Shown: positions 18,301 to 25,152 of the stretch, in pieces | Numbering within the stretch: position 1 is the first letter of the stretch | Layout: every line of letters starts with the position of its first letter | Assembly: GCF_030269325.1 (NCBI RefSeq) | Contig: NZ_BSTD01000001.1 | Location: forward strand, 248,001-312,000 | Direction: 5' to 3' | DNA length: 64,000 bases | Origin: Amycolatopsis sp. NBRC 101858 | GTDB lineage: Bacteria; Actinomycetota; Actinomycetes; Mycobacteriales; Pseudonocardiaceae | Notes under the pieces: model-generated | What the model saw: the letters and a program-made list of their open reading frames with translations, nothing else | What the model was told of the DNA's origin: nothing | Database searches by the model: none | Translations under genes and position numbers: made by a program

Positions 18301-20666
18301 CGGAGACGGGGTACGACCTCGCGGACAACGTGATCACCAAGGTGACGCCGAACCTGCGCGCGAAGCGCAAGGCGATCGAGTACGACTACGACTTCACCCG
18401 CGTCACCGCGATCCGGTACCCGGTCTTCACCGGCAACAACGTCAAGTACACCTACGGCGCGCTCGGCGCCCCCGAGAACGGCGCCGGCCGGATCACCGAG
18501 ATCCGCGACGCGGCCGGCACCGTCACCCGCGGGTACGGCGCGCTCGGCGAGACCACCCGCGAGACCCGCACCCTCGGCGGCAGCGCCCCGGACGCCGGGA
18601 CGTCGTTCACCACCCTCACCCGGTTCGACTCGTTCGCCCGGCTGCTGCAGACGACCTACCCCGACGGCGAGCAGCTCACCTACGGCTACGACACCGGCGG
18701 GCAGGTCACCACCGCCGCCGGTGTCAAGGACGGCCGGGACTACCCGTACCTGGCCCGGCAGGACTACGACAAGTTCGGGCAGAAAGTGCTGACGGAGACC
18801 GGGTCCGGCGTCCGCACGAGCTACCGCTACGACGCGGCGGACCGGCGGCTGGCCACCCTCGATGCCCGGCAGCCCGACGGGCGCGAGATCCAGAACCAGT
18901 CCTACCGGTACGACGACGTCGGCAACATCACGCAGCTGAGCAACGACGTCGCCGTCCCGCCGGCCAAGAGCATCGGCGGCCCGAGCAAGCAGACCTTCGG
19001 CTACGACGACCTGAACCGGCTCACCACGGCCGGCGGCGAGTACCGCAACAGCGCCGACAAGCTGAACCGGTACCAGCTGGACCTGTCCTACGACACTCTC
19101 GGCAACACCACGAACAAGGTGCAGCGCAACGACCTGGTGAGCACCAGCGGCTCGGTCACCCCGCAGGGCACCACGACGTACTCGCAGCGCTACACCTACG
19201 AAGCCGGCCGGCCGCACGCCCCGGTCAAGATCGGCCAGGACACCGAGAAGTACGACGCCAACGGCAACCTGATCGACGTCGGCACCAAGGACCGCGACGC
19301 CGCCCAGGCGGTCAACGTCCTGGCCGCCGAGCCGCTGACCTCTTCGGACGACCACACGCAGTTCGTCTGGGACGAGGAGAACCGGCTCGCGTGCGTCACC
19401 GAGGACGAGGACGACCCGGTCAAGCAGGAACCGGGCTCCTGTGACGGGCGGGGCGAGGACCTGGCCGCGAGCTTCGTGTACGACGAGTCGGGGAGCCGGG
19501 TCGCCAAGCTCGGCGCCGTCAAGGAGATCGCGCCGAGCAAGAACTTCAGCAAGGTCGACGGCCAGTCGTTCAAGCACGTCTTCGTCGGCGACACCCGGTT
19601 GCTGACGAAGAAGGTCGAGAGCAAGCTCGAAGACGAGCAGTTCTACTTCCAGGCCGACCACCTCGGCTCGGCCGGGCTGGTGACGGACAAGAACGGGAAG
19701 CTCGTCTCGCACCAGGAGTACTTCCCGTCCGGCGAGACCTGGGCCGGCGAGAGCGCCGAGAAGCCACCGGTGCCCTACCAGTACAACGGCAAGGAGTTCG
19801 ACAAGGAGACCGGCCTCTACAACTACGGCTCCCGCTACTACAACCCGAGAACCCAGCTGTGGCAGTCGCCCGACCCGGCCCTGCCGTCCTATTTGGACGG
19901 CAAGGGGAACGGCGGCGTGCAGAACCCGGCCAACCTGGGGGCTTACACCTACGCGTACGACAACCCGGTGCGGCTGACCGACCCCGACGGCCGGTTCAGC
20001 ACGGTCCCGTGGTCACTCGCCCCCGCCGCGGCACCGATCGCGGCGGAGGCCACGGTCGCCGCCGCTCCCGCCGTCATCGGCTGTTTCGCGACGATCGTGT
20101 GCGGAGCCGCGGTGACGGTCGGCGGCCTCCTGGCGATCGGCGCCGGGTACCTGGCCTACCGGTACACCACGAGCTCGCCCGAGGTCGCCGAGCAGCAGCG
20201 GGCGCCGGCCTCACCGCCGCCCGCGGCGGCCCTGGAGACGGCCCCGGCGGTCCAGTCCGCGCCCCGGAGCACGGCGCGGACCCGCACGGACGAGGACAAC
20301 CCGGAACGGATGGCGGTGATCGGCAGGCTGCCCGACACCGCGAAGTACAAGAACGACCCGCGCTACGAGGTCCTCGACATCCCCGACCTGCGGAAGCTCT
20401 CCCCCAACGACCCGCTGTACGACCCGACGAACTCCGGCTGGTCCCTGACGATCAACAACGAGTTCTGGGTGGCGTCGGTGATCGCGCGGCGGATGAAGGT
20501 CCTGGTGGCCTCACCGGAGGAGGGCAACCGCTGGGACTACGAGAACAACCGCCCGACGGTGATGGGGCTCGAGCTCGACCGCTTCCGCCAGGCCGGGTAC
20601 CAGCCGTTGAGCGGGACAAGGCCGTTGCAGAAGGGGGAGATCCTCCGCGGACCGGGAAGGTTCTAG
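12306..20666 (+). CDS. Giant SpvB/RHS-repeat polymorphic toxin-like secreted protein
   Basis: A 2786-residue protein. Residues 1-45 form a signal-like segment. A SpvB-like domain starts near 95 (SYPIEVPPGRGDAQPAVGL, WTGVGWGLA). Six DxNGDxxxD FG-GAP/VCBS calcium-type motifs occur near 459, 541, 1120, 1223, 1298 and 1391. YD repeats run from about 1590 to 2470. The RHS core ends with GLYNYGSRYYNPRTQLWQSPDP and NPVRLTDPDGR at 2563, the usual junction before a variable toxin tip. The last 224 residues hold a hydrophobic stretch (2575-2615), a Pro/Ala linker, and a compact unassigned domain from about 2680 (MAVIGRLPDTAKY, WDYENNRPTVMG). The RHS shell should encapsulate the tip. No immunity gene follows: the next gene is convergent. 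Confidence 0.92.
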   Translation: MSPWGQRRRVPEVPRNVVALGVVLTLLAGVVPPAARFAEPPAVAGAAGEGLVDVPAHPEGASFDANQLQGIQAADPGAKVNLVQPPTADSTGDARLSYPIEVPPGRGDAQPAVGLTYDSAAENGWTGVGWGLATQSITIDTRWGVPRYAGALETETYLLGGQQLTPVANRAELRPRTAEKVFHTRIEGQFSRIVRHGATPREYWWEVTAKNGTRSIFGGPADSPGESTTLTDEFGDIAVWALREVRDANDNFVRYHNVQVSDVGVAGGTVPGVALYPKRITYTGQGKIEGRYSITFVRDRERGEPRRQDVEIDARNGFKEVTADLLRRIDVYLDDKPIRAYELNYRTGAFAKTLLESVSQYGEDLKLFTTHTFGYFDDIRTGAGDYRGFSDAQGWTTPGDSLGAPVPGGQASALSATTSSSAGGHLYVGFNPTLPRKSGSAGGKVGFAAGSAEGLLALTDVNGDSLPDKVFRTGAGVFYRPNLSGPGGATEFGDTPIALTNLPGISSESTRSVTSGVESFIGVAAQLDHVSTTTRTDRYFSDVNGDGLTDLVTNGSVLFGHLDADGHPAYSANSKDTPVPIGAGGVTGSVVSDQTAEFERQVDAFPLLDGVRRWVAPYDGTVRIAGGVRLTGDPGADRAADGVRVAVQHENAELWSQRIMPGDPAQYLPSGVDAVAVHRGERIYFRVQSVLDGKFDQVAWDPDITYTSVPAGTDVNGLDNRRYLASRDFTLGGRPSTVTAPVTGTLHLSGDASKVGPTTDDVAVVITRNGRDVLTGTLPAATGGTVPIDLDIPVTANDTLSWRLRVDSPIDAGALHWVPSAHYTAVDGDVPVVDQDGNPTMTISPPYDLDLYPVDSLTAPQQSYTAPRTGQLTVQPELTVSGPDTRVVFTVKRRGALLAKKVIDVVNGQTPAPESLRVTVSANEGDELFFDYSTSDTTAPARFTASASVSTDGATFEPVPSALHASAEQGAFAQPYRGWAAIGYQGNRDRATAPIVQGDLAIDANYRDRIPGAPKEEDVPGFDGRVTPPNAVVLAPQPAEGRWGSDDGNTWVAGAGAASSRLGTDRIDVARDSDFAGATGVSRVAESSQVSTTFGASLPGVPIGAGASVARGSSSGQVDFLDLNGDRFPDVVGSAGIQYSDMTGGLGSTRGSLGAANVRESDSSAFTASANAGSPARTMANGRGHSGPPADANAVTAQSGSELPSLGIGGSVGGGESGGRFDLLDINGDALPDRVYDNGTAALNLGYRFAAPEPWPGGPLNDSDTRNAAADLGFNTDFYGLAGGVSASTGTSKTDASLADLNGDGLADRVFSRDGAPMSVAINTGNGFLAPTPFPGGFGGINADKNAGLGAGAYFTFGFCLGILAGACVVFNPGADTSTGIGRSELALRDVNGDGYPDHVRSTRDNELVVAENQTGRTNLLRSVSRPLGGRIDLDYTRDGNTTDLPQSRWVLASTRVSDGHPGDGQDVQLSTYQYQNGRYDRLERQFLGFGRVVTEQRDAGAGDALFRTVTTDYRTDSFYVRGLVARSVTADAAGRAFTETVNTYTLRDIATGKAVDPRSTTATVFPLLSRTEQRFYEGRPAAGKSTSSDFEYDEYGNKTRVVDAADAGTADDVETRIGYTATDSACRDRGIVGTANTLQVSAVASKAVLRSRQSTVDCKTGNVTQVRALLADGTKAVSDMEYLGNGNLKAVVGPVNKAGQRYRLDYGYDAVVGIYVETVVDSFNLRSVSTHNYKYGLPETTVDENFQRVDFHYDRVGRTDFVAGPNEIPENRVTIDFEYHPEAPVPFAVSRHIDNTATGVRDDTIDTVQFSDGLGRVVQTKQDASVAPEPGAAPEPVMIVSGKHVFDFLGRDTEQYYPVTEPKGDGNVAFDTDVDAVAPTRMSYDVLDRPTRVTLPDDTSSTVAYGFGPDRAGATQFETVSTDANGKEKRNYTDLRRLTTAVKEFNPAGGQPVLWTSYGYDPLGQITSVTDDRGNTTKSAYDNFGRRTVLDSPDSGKTETGYDLADNVITKVTPNLRAKRKAIEYDYDFTRVTAIRYPVFTGNNVKYTYGALGAPENGAGRITEIRDAAGTVTRGYGALGETTRETRTLGGSAPDAGTSFTTLTRFDSFARLLQTTYPDGEQLTYGYDTGGQVTTAAGVKDGRDYPYLARQDYDKFGQKVLTETGSGVRTSYRYDAADRRLATLDARQPDGREIQNQSYRYDDVGNITQLSNDVAVPPAKSIGGPSKQTFGYDDLNRLTTAGGEYRNSADKLNRYQLDLSYDTLGNTTNKVQRNDLVSTSGSVTPQGTTTYSQRYTYEAGRPHAPVKIGQDTEKYDANGNLIDVGTKDRDAAQAVNVLAAEPLTSSDDHTQFVWDEENRLACVTEDEDDPVKQEPGSCDGRGEDLAASFVYDESGSRVAKLGAVKEIAPSKNFSKVDGQSFKHVFVGDTRLLTKKVESKLEDEQFYFQADHLGSAGLVTDKNGKLVSHQEYFPSGETWAGESAEKPPVPYQYNGKEFDKETGLYNYGSRYYNPRTQLWQSPDPALPSYLDGKGNGGVQNPANLGAYTYAYDNPVRLTDPDGRFSTVPWSLAPAAAPIAAEATVAAAPAVIGCFATIVCGAAVTVGGLLAIGAGYLAYRYTTSSPEVAEQQRAPASPPPAAALETAPAVQSAPRSTARTRTDEDNPERMAVIGRLPDTAKYKNDPRYEVLDIPDLRKLSPNDPLYDPTNSGWSLTINNEFWVASVIARRMKVLVASPEEGNRWDYENNRPTVMGLELDRFRQAGYQPLSGTRPLQKGEILRGPGRF

Positions 20667-20713
20667 CCGCGCGGCGCGTGGTGCGGCCTTCGGAGTCGCG
20701 CCACGGCAGGGCC

Positions 20714-21367
20714 TCAGCCGGCCAGGATGCCGAGCGTCTTGGCCGCGATCCGGGCGTCGGCGGCGTGGTGGTGGGCGAGCTCCAGCGTGGCGAAGTCCAG
20801 CGCGGTGGTGGCGTTGGGGATGGCGAGCACGGTCATGCCCGCCGCGTGCGCCGAGCGGATCCCGGACGCGGAGTCCTCCACCGCGACGCAGTCCGCCGGT
20901 GCCACGCCGAGCAGCCGGGCGGCGAGCAGGTACGGGTCCGGGGCGGGTTTGCCCCGCTCGACGTCCTCGCCGGCGACCGTCACGCGCAGGAGGGCGGCGA
21001 GCCCGAACGCGGTGACCGCCGCGTCGAGGTAACGCCGGGGCGAGGCCGAGACCAGGCCGGCCGGACCCCGGGCGGCCGCGGCGGCCACGAGGTCCGCGGC
21101 GCCGGGCAGCAGGCCGACGCGACCGTCGCGGATCGCCTCGACCATGCCGTCGACGCACTCGCCCACGACGGCCTCGGCGGTCACGGTCCGGCAGCGGCGC
21201 GCGAGGTAGGTGCTCCAGTGGGCGGTGCTGGTGCCCTGGATCGCGGCCCAGTCCGCCGGTGTCCACGCGTAGCCGTGGCGCGCGGCGACGGTGCCGAGGA
21301 CGCGCTGCCACGACGCGGAGCTGTCGACCAGCGTCTCGTCCAGGTCGAAGACGGTGGCGAGCGGCAT
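20714..21367 (-). CDS. HAD-superfamily phosphatase (beta-phosphoglucomutase type)
   Basis: A 217-residue HAD hydrolase with all four motifs: FDLDETL (nucleophile Asp at residue 8), SASPRR, GKPAPDPYL and VEDSASGI, plus a small alpha-helical cap. Its ATG shares a base with the TGA of ribB (TGATG), so the two are translationally coupled. The coupling makes it a good candidate for the phosphatase that removes phosphate from the ribitylamino-uracil phosphate intermediate of riboflavin synthesis. This is inferred from context; the fold alone cannot give the substrate. Confidence 0.85.
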   Translation of the reverse strand: MPLATVFDLDETLVDSSASWQRVLGTVAARHGYAWTPADWAAIQGTSTAHWSTYLARRCRTVTAEAVVGECVDGMVEAIRDGRVGLLPGAADLVAAAAARGPAGLVSASPRRYLDAAVTAFGLAALLRVTVAGEDVERGKPAPDPYLLAARLLGVAPADCVAVEDSASGIRSAHAAGMTVLAIPNATTALDFATLELAHHHAADARIAAKTLGILAG

Positions 21368-22029
21368 CAGCCGGCGACCTCGGCCTGGCGGGCGAACGCG
21401 GCGATCTGCTCGACGGACACGACCTTCAGCCAGTGCCGGTCGGCCAGCGCACGCAGCTGGGGCAGCCGGGCGACGCCGCCGTCGTCGTCGCAGACCTCGC
21501 TGATCACCGCGACCGGCGCCAGGCCGCACAGGCGCATCAGCTCCACCGCCGCCTCGGTGTGACCGCGCCGCTCGGCGAGGCCGCCGGGGCGGGCCCGCAG
21601 CGGGAACACGTGCCCGGGCCGGCGCAGCATCGTCGCGGTGGTGGCGGGCCCGGCGAGCAGCCGCAGCGTGTGCGCGCGGTCGGCCGCCGAAATCCCCGAT
21701 CCGATGCCGTCGGCCGCATCCACCGACACCGTGTAGGCAGTGCCTTCCGGATCTTCGTTGTCCGGCACCATCAACGGCAGCCGCAGCCGGTCGGCCGTCT
21801 CCGGGTCCATCGGCGCGCAGATCAGCCCGCTGGTGTGCCGCACGTAGAAGGCGAGCGCGCGGGCCGTGGCGTGTTCGGCGGCCATGATGAGGTCGCCTTC
21901 GTTCTCGCGCTCCTCGTCGTCGACCACGATGACCGGCCGCCCCGAACCGATGTCGGTGATCGCGGCCCGCACGGTGTCCAGCTCGGGCATCCGGTCGCGG
22001 CGGACCTGTTCGGGCACGGCGAAGGTCAT
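21367..22029 (-). CDS. ribB: 3,4-dihydroxy-2-butanone 4-phosphate synthase
   Basis: A 220-residue monofunctional RibB. The start at ATG 22029 is chosen because GAGGACGAACG precedes it and homologues start at this point. Signature residues are present: DDEERENEGDLI (acidic metal-binding loop), HTSGLICAPM, RPGHVFPLRA and RRGHTEAAVEL (second metal ligand and catalytic residues). It converts ribulose 5-phosphate into the four-carbon unit of lumazine plus formate. It lacks the GTP cyclohydrolase II half found in actinobacterial RibBA, which suggests a second, accessory copy. It is followed directly by the HAD phosphatase. Confidence 0.93.
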   Translation of the reverse strand: MTFAVPEQVRRDRMPELDTVRAAITDIGSGRPVIVVDDEERENEGDLIMAAEHATARALAFYVRHTSGLICAPMDPETADRLRLPLMVPDNEDPEGTAYTVSVDAADGIGSGISAADRAHTLRLLAGPATTATMLRRPGHVFPLRARPGGLAERRGHTEAAVELMRLCGLAPVAVISEVCDDDGGVARLPQLRALADRHWLKVVSVEQIAAFARQAEVAG

Positions 22030-22320
22030 CGTTCGTCCTCTCGGGACACGAAGGGTTTCCCGGCGGGACCGCACTTGCCGGGGCTGGGATCCGGTGCAGT
22101 CAACCGCGGCCGGACCCGGTCCCCCGGCTCGGCGCGCGCCGGTTCGCCCAACCTCACTCGATCTTGTGATCGCCCGGCCGTTATCCGTGATTCTTTATCC
22201 ACATTCACTGAATCGTGTGGACCTGACGAGCTTCGCTATTGTCGTCGCTTGCCCCGGCGTAATCTCGACTGTCCTGGGCGCGATCCGGGCTCGACCAATC
22301 AGAGGCGGCGACCCTTCGGC

Positions 22321-23085
22321 ATGGATGCGGACAGCCCGCTCAGCTGTGAACTGTCCGAACTGCAAGGGGCGACGATCGTCCGCCCGGTGGGCGTACTGGA
22401 CATTCGCACCTATCCGGAGCTGCGTGACGTCCTGCTCAAGTGCGCGGCGGATCAGCCTCGCGCGGTGATCGTGGATCTCGGCCGGCTCGAGATCACCAGT
22501 GACTACCTCGCGAGTGTCTTCGTCACGGTGTGGCTGCGCGTCACGCAATGGTCGACGATGCGGCTCGTCGTGGTTCCCGGGCCGGCGCACGGGGCACTGC
22601 CGTGGCGTGGTCCGGTGCGGCGCTTCGTCGCGGTCGAGCCCACCGTGCTCGCCGCGCTGGACAACCTCGGCGCGCCGCCGCCTCGCCGCCGTGCCGAGCT
22701 GTGGTTGCCGTCTTCGCCGTTGAGCGTGCGCGCGGCGACGCGGTTCGTCACCGACACCTGCCACAACTGGGGAATCGACCCGCTGACGGAGCCGGCCGCC
22801 ACCGTGGCCGGCGAGCTCGTGGACAACGCCGCGGAACACGCCCGGTCACCGGCGCGCCTTCGCCTCGAATGGCGGCCGGACCGGCTGACCGTCGCGGTCG
22901 CCGATGACGACACCCGGCCCGTCTCGCTGCCCCGGCCGGGCCCGCGGACGCCGGCACCGGGCAGCGGGCTGCAGCTCGTCGCCCACCTCGCGCACGCGAC
23001 CGGCTGGTCCCGCACGCACTCCGGCGGCAAGGTGGTCTGGGCCGTCCTCCGGCTGCCCCGCGCGGCGGCCGCCTCCGCCGACTGA
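22321..23085 (+). CDS. STAS domain fused to a GHKL anti-sigma-type ATPase
   Basis: A 254-residue protein joining two parts of the usual partner-switch pair. Residues 10-115 form a STAS domain (GATIVRPVGVLDIRTYPELRDVLLK, AVIVDLGRLEITSDYLASVFV; no clear phospho-serine in the usual DxS place). Residues 145-250 form an RsbW/SpoIIAB-like ATPase with N box ELVDNAAEHA, G1 VADDDTRP and G2 GSGLQLV. The family regulates sigma factors by phosphorylation-dependent binding. Having both in one chain is unusual and suggests an autoregulated or decoy switch. No sigma factor of the SigB/F type is adjacent. A strong terminator follows. Confidence 0.85.
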   Translation: MDADSPLSCELSELQGATIVRPVGVLDIRTYPELRDVLLKCAADQPRAVIVDLGRLEITSDYLASVFVTVWLRVTQWSTMRLVVVPGPAHGALPWRGPVRRFVAVEPTVLAALDNLGAPPPRRRAELWLPSSPLSVRAATRFVTDTCHNWGIDPLTEPAATVAGELVDNAAEHARSPARLRLEWRPDRLTVAVADDDTRPVSLPRPGPRTPAPGSGLQLVAHLAHATGWSRTHSGGKVVWAVLRLPRAAAASAD

Positions 23086-23103
23086 ACCGCCGTCCGGGCG
23101 CGA

Positions 23104-23148
23104 AAAACGGCCGGCCGGCGGGTGGGTATCCCGTCGGCCGGCCGTTTT
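23104..23148. terminator. Bidirectional intrinsic terminator
   Basis: An AAAACGGCCGGCCG arm and its complement CGGCCGGCCGTTTT, extended by four pairs (CGGG/CCCG) after one mismatch, enclose a 7-nt loop. A/T runs on both flanks allow it to end both the STAS-ATPase gene and the convergent MFS gene. Confidence 0.9.
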
Positions 23149-23162
23149 GCGGAAAAGGTGAC

Positions 23163-24602
23163 TCACTCCGGGGGCGGGGGCGGGCCCGCCGGCGCCTTGC
23201 GGGGCATCAGCGTCACGATCGGGATGCTGAGCGCCGTGACCGCGAGGACCACGATCAGCGTCACGTTCATCGCGTGGGCCAGCCCGGTGCCGGCCGACTG
23301 GAAGAAGATCGACGTGACCACCGCGGAGCCGATGGCCGACGCCAGCTGCTGGATCGAGCTGAGCGAACCGCTCGCGCTGCCCGCTTCTTCGGGCCGCGCG
23401 TCGCCCAGGGCCACCGTCGGGATCGTCGAGAAGCTGAACCCGATGCCGACGCCGATCACGAGCAGCGCCGGGGCCAGCGCCCAGATGCTGACGTCCGTCC
23501 CGTAGCCCTCGACCAGCGCCAGGACCGCGGCGCAGCCGACGAACGTGACGGTCAGGCCGATGAAGACGAGCCGGCGGCCGAGCTTGGCGACCATGCCGCC
23601 CATGGCCGCGAACCCGGCGGCGATGAGCCCCAGGGTGAGCGGCACCAGGCCGAGCGAAGCCGTCCGGGCACTGGCGTGCAGGCCCTCCTGCAGGAACAGC
23701 GACAGCACGAAGATCAGGCCGGTACCGGCGGCGAACGCGGCCAGGCCGACGATCATGCCGGAGGTGAAGCCCCGGTTCTTCATGAGCGACGGCATGATCA
23801 GCGGGTCGGCCGCGGTGCGCTGACGGTAGGCGAAGGCGGCGAAGAACAGGACACCGACGACGATCGAGACGACCGGGATGACGCCCCAGCCGTTGGTCGA
23901 GCCCTCGATCAGGCCGTACAGCAGCCCGAGCATCGTCACCGCGAGCAGGCCGGAACCCCAGCCGTCGACGACGGTGGAGCGGTCGCCGTCGTCGTCACGC
24001 GGCAGGACCTTGACGGCCACGATCAGCCCGATGATGCCCAGCACGAGGTTCAGGAGGAAAATCGGGCGCCAGGTCAGGCCGAAAATGTCGGCGCTGATGA
24101 TGAAACCGGCGAGGACCGGGCCGGCCACACTGGAAATACCGAGAACGGGTCCGAACAGACCGAACGCCTTGCCGAGCATTTCACGGTCGAAATTCTTCGT
24201 CATGATCGCCATGCCCTGCGGAATCAGCAGCGCACCGAACGCTCCCTGCGCGACCCGGGCGACGATGAGCAGAGCCGGGTCGGGCGCGAAACCGGCGACC
24301 GCCGACGCCAGGGTGAACCCGGCCACGCCGATCAGGAAAAGCCTGCGCTGGCCGAACTTGTCGCCCAGCCGTCCACCGACCACGAGCAGGACACCCATGG
24401 CGAGCATGTACGCCGGGCCCAACCACTTGATCAGGCTCTCCCCGCCGCCGAGCTCGGCGGCGATGGTCGGAGCGGCGATGTTCGTGACTGTTGCATCGAT
24501 CACGTCGAGAGCGTCGGCAAGCAGCACCACCCCCAGGATCGCCCACATCAGGCGGCTGGAGCGGCTTGTGGCGACCGCGCCCGGCTCCTTCACGGTTGTC
24601 AT
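23163..24602 (-). CDS. MFS drug exporter, DHA2 (14-helix) family
   Basis: A 479-residue transporter, started at ATG 24602 with GAAGGA upstream. The N-terminal signature LDVIDATVTNIAAPTIAAEL, with motif GGRLGDKFGQRRLF between helices 2 and 3 and GPVLGISSVAGPVLAGFI in helix 5, marks the DHA2 family of proton-coupled multidrug and antibiotic exporters. Fourteen hydrophobic segments can be counted. The acidic residues in helix 1 (D, D) are those normally needed for proton coupling. It stands alone without an adjacent TetR gene; the substrate is unknown. Confidence 0.9.
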   Translation of the reverse strand: MTTVKEPGAVATSRSSRLMWAILGVVLLADALDVIDATVTNIAAPTIAAELGGGESLIKWLGPAYMLAMGVLLVVGGRLGDKFGQRRLFLIGVAGFTLASAVAGFAPDPALLIVARVAQGAFGALLIPQGMAIMTKNFDREMLGKAFGLFGPVLGISSVAGPVLAGFIISADIFGLTWRPIFLLNLVLGIIGLIVAVKVLPRDDDGDRSTVVDGWGSGLLAVTMLGLLYGLIEGSTNGWGVIPVVSIVVGVLFFAAFAYRQRTAADPLIMPSLMKNRGFTSGMIVGLAAFAAGTGLIFVLSLFLQEGLHASARTASLGLVPLTLGLIAAGFAAMGGMVAKLGRRLVFIGLTVTFVGCAAVLALVEGYGTDVSIWALAPALLVIGVGIGFSFSTIPTVALGDARPEEAGSASGSLSSIQQLASAIGSAVVTSIFFQSAGTGLAHAMNVTLIVVLAVTALSIPIVTLMPRKAPAGPPPPPE

Positions 24603-24957
24603 GAGGAACGTCCTTCTCGGCTCTGTCGGGGCGCCCCTTCTGGGCGACCTCTCATCCGTACTACGAACACCCCTGGCTCGATCCGACACCGCATTCGAAA
24701 AATTTCCGGAAAGTCAGGTGCGAGTTCGTCTGACACACTCACGACAACACCGGCGAGCCAATCGCGACCCGGAGACGTCGACCTCGAGCAGGGCAGGTGT
24801 TCATCGTTCCGAAGGACGTCGGGCACTGCACCTTCGAAGTTGCGCATGTTGTACGCGCTGCACTCACCGCGGCGCTGGCTGTAGCCGACATTTCCGGCAC
24901 GAGCCGGTCACCGCACGCGGATTCCGGCTAGGGGTGATGTCCGGGGAGGCTCAGGTG
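24603..24957. other. Intergenic stretch with no supported gene
   Basis: About 355 bp upstream of the MFS gene. It must hold that gene's promoter (AT-richer spot around 24690-24715). A + strand frame near 24800-24900 reads VFIVPKDVGHCTFEVAHVV and then stops, which may be the tail of a decayed gene, but I cannot place it in a family. Confidence 0.4.
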
Positions 24958-25152
24958 CCGGATCAACCGGCTGCCCCGGATCGACCGTGTCGCCGTCGAA
25001 CCCTTGCGCCGCTACGAACACAACCGCCCCGGATTGGCCTACGCCCGCTTCTCCCCGTCGGAGACCCTGCGGCGGGCCGCGTTACCGGGCTGGCTGCACT
25101 TCTACGATCGCCGGTCACCCGGCTGATCAACCTCCCCGGGCACCACAGCTAG
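24958..25152 (+). pseudogene. Decayed IS481-family transposase remnant
   Basis: Read in frame from 24958, the sequence gives RINRLPRIDRVAVEPLRRYEHNRPG, matching the segment before the DDE core of IS481 transposases (x-RI-x-RLPRID-x-x-x-GEP-x-RRYE). It continues directly into AYARFSPSETLRRAALPGWLHFYDRR, which is the C-terminal WAY-x-x-x-F-x-S-x-x-x-R-x-x-AL-x-x-WL-x-x-YN segment. After a frame change, SPVTRLINLPGHHS and a stop match the very end (PPISR-x-NL-x-GHH). The whole catalytic DDE core is deleted. It is dead; no terminal repeats are evident. Confidence 0.8.

Noticed and set aside
12252..19712. Very long minus-strand open frame (about 2486 codons) opposite the RHS gene
   Set aside because: It is the mirror of a GC-biased gene: low-complexity Val/Gly/Arg composition, no domains, and the + strand has clear SpvB and RHS motifs.
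24599..24847. 82-codon minus-strand frame upstream of the MFS gene
   Set aside because: It overlaps the MFS leader, and no start with a ribosome-binding site or family similarity is visible.
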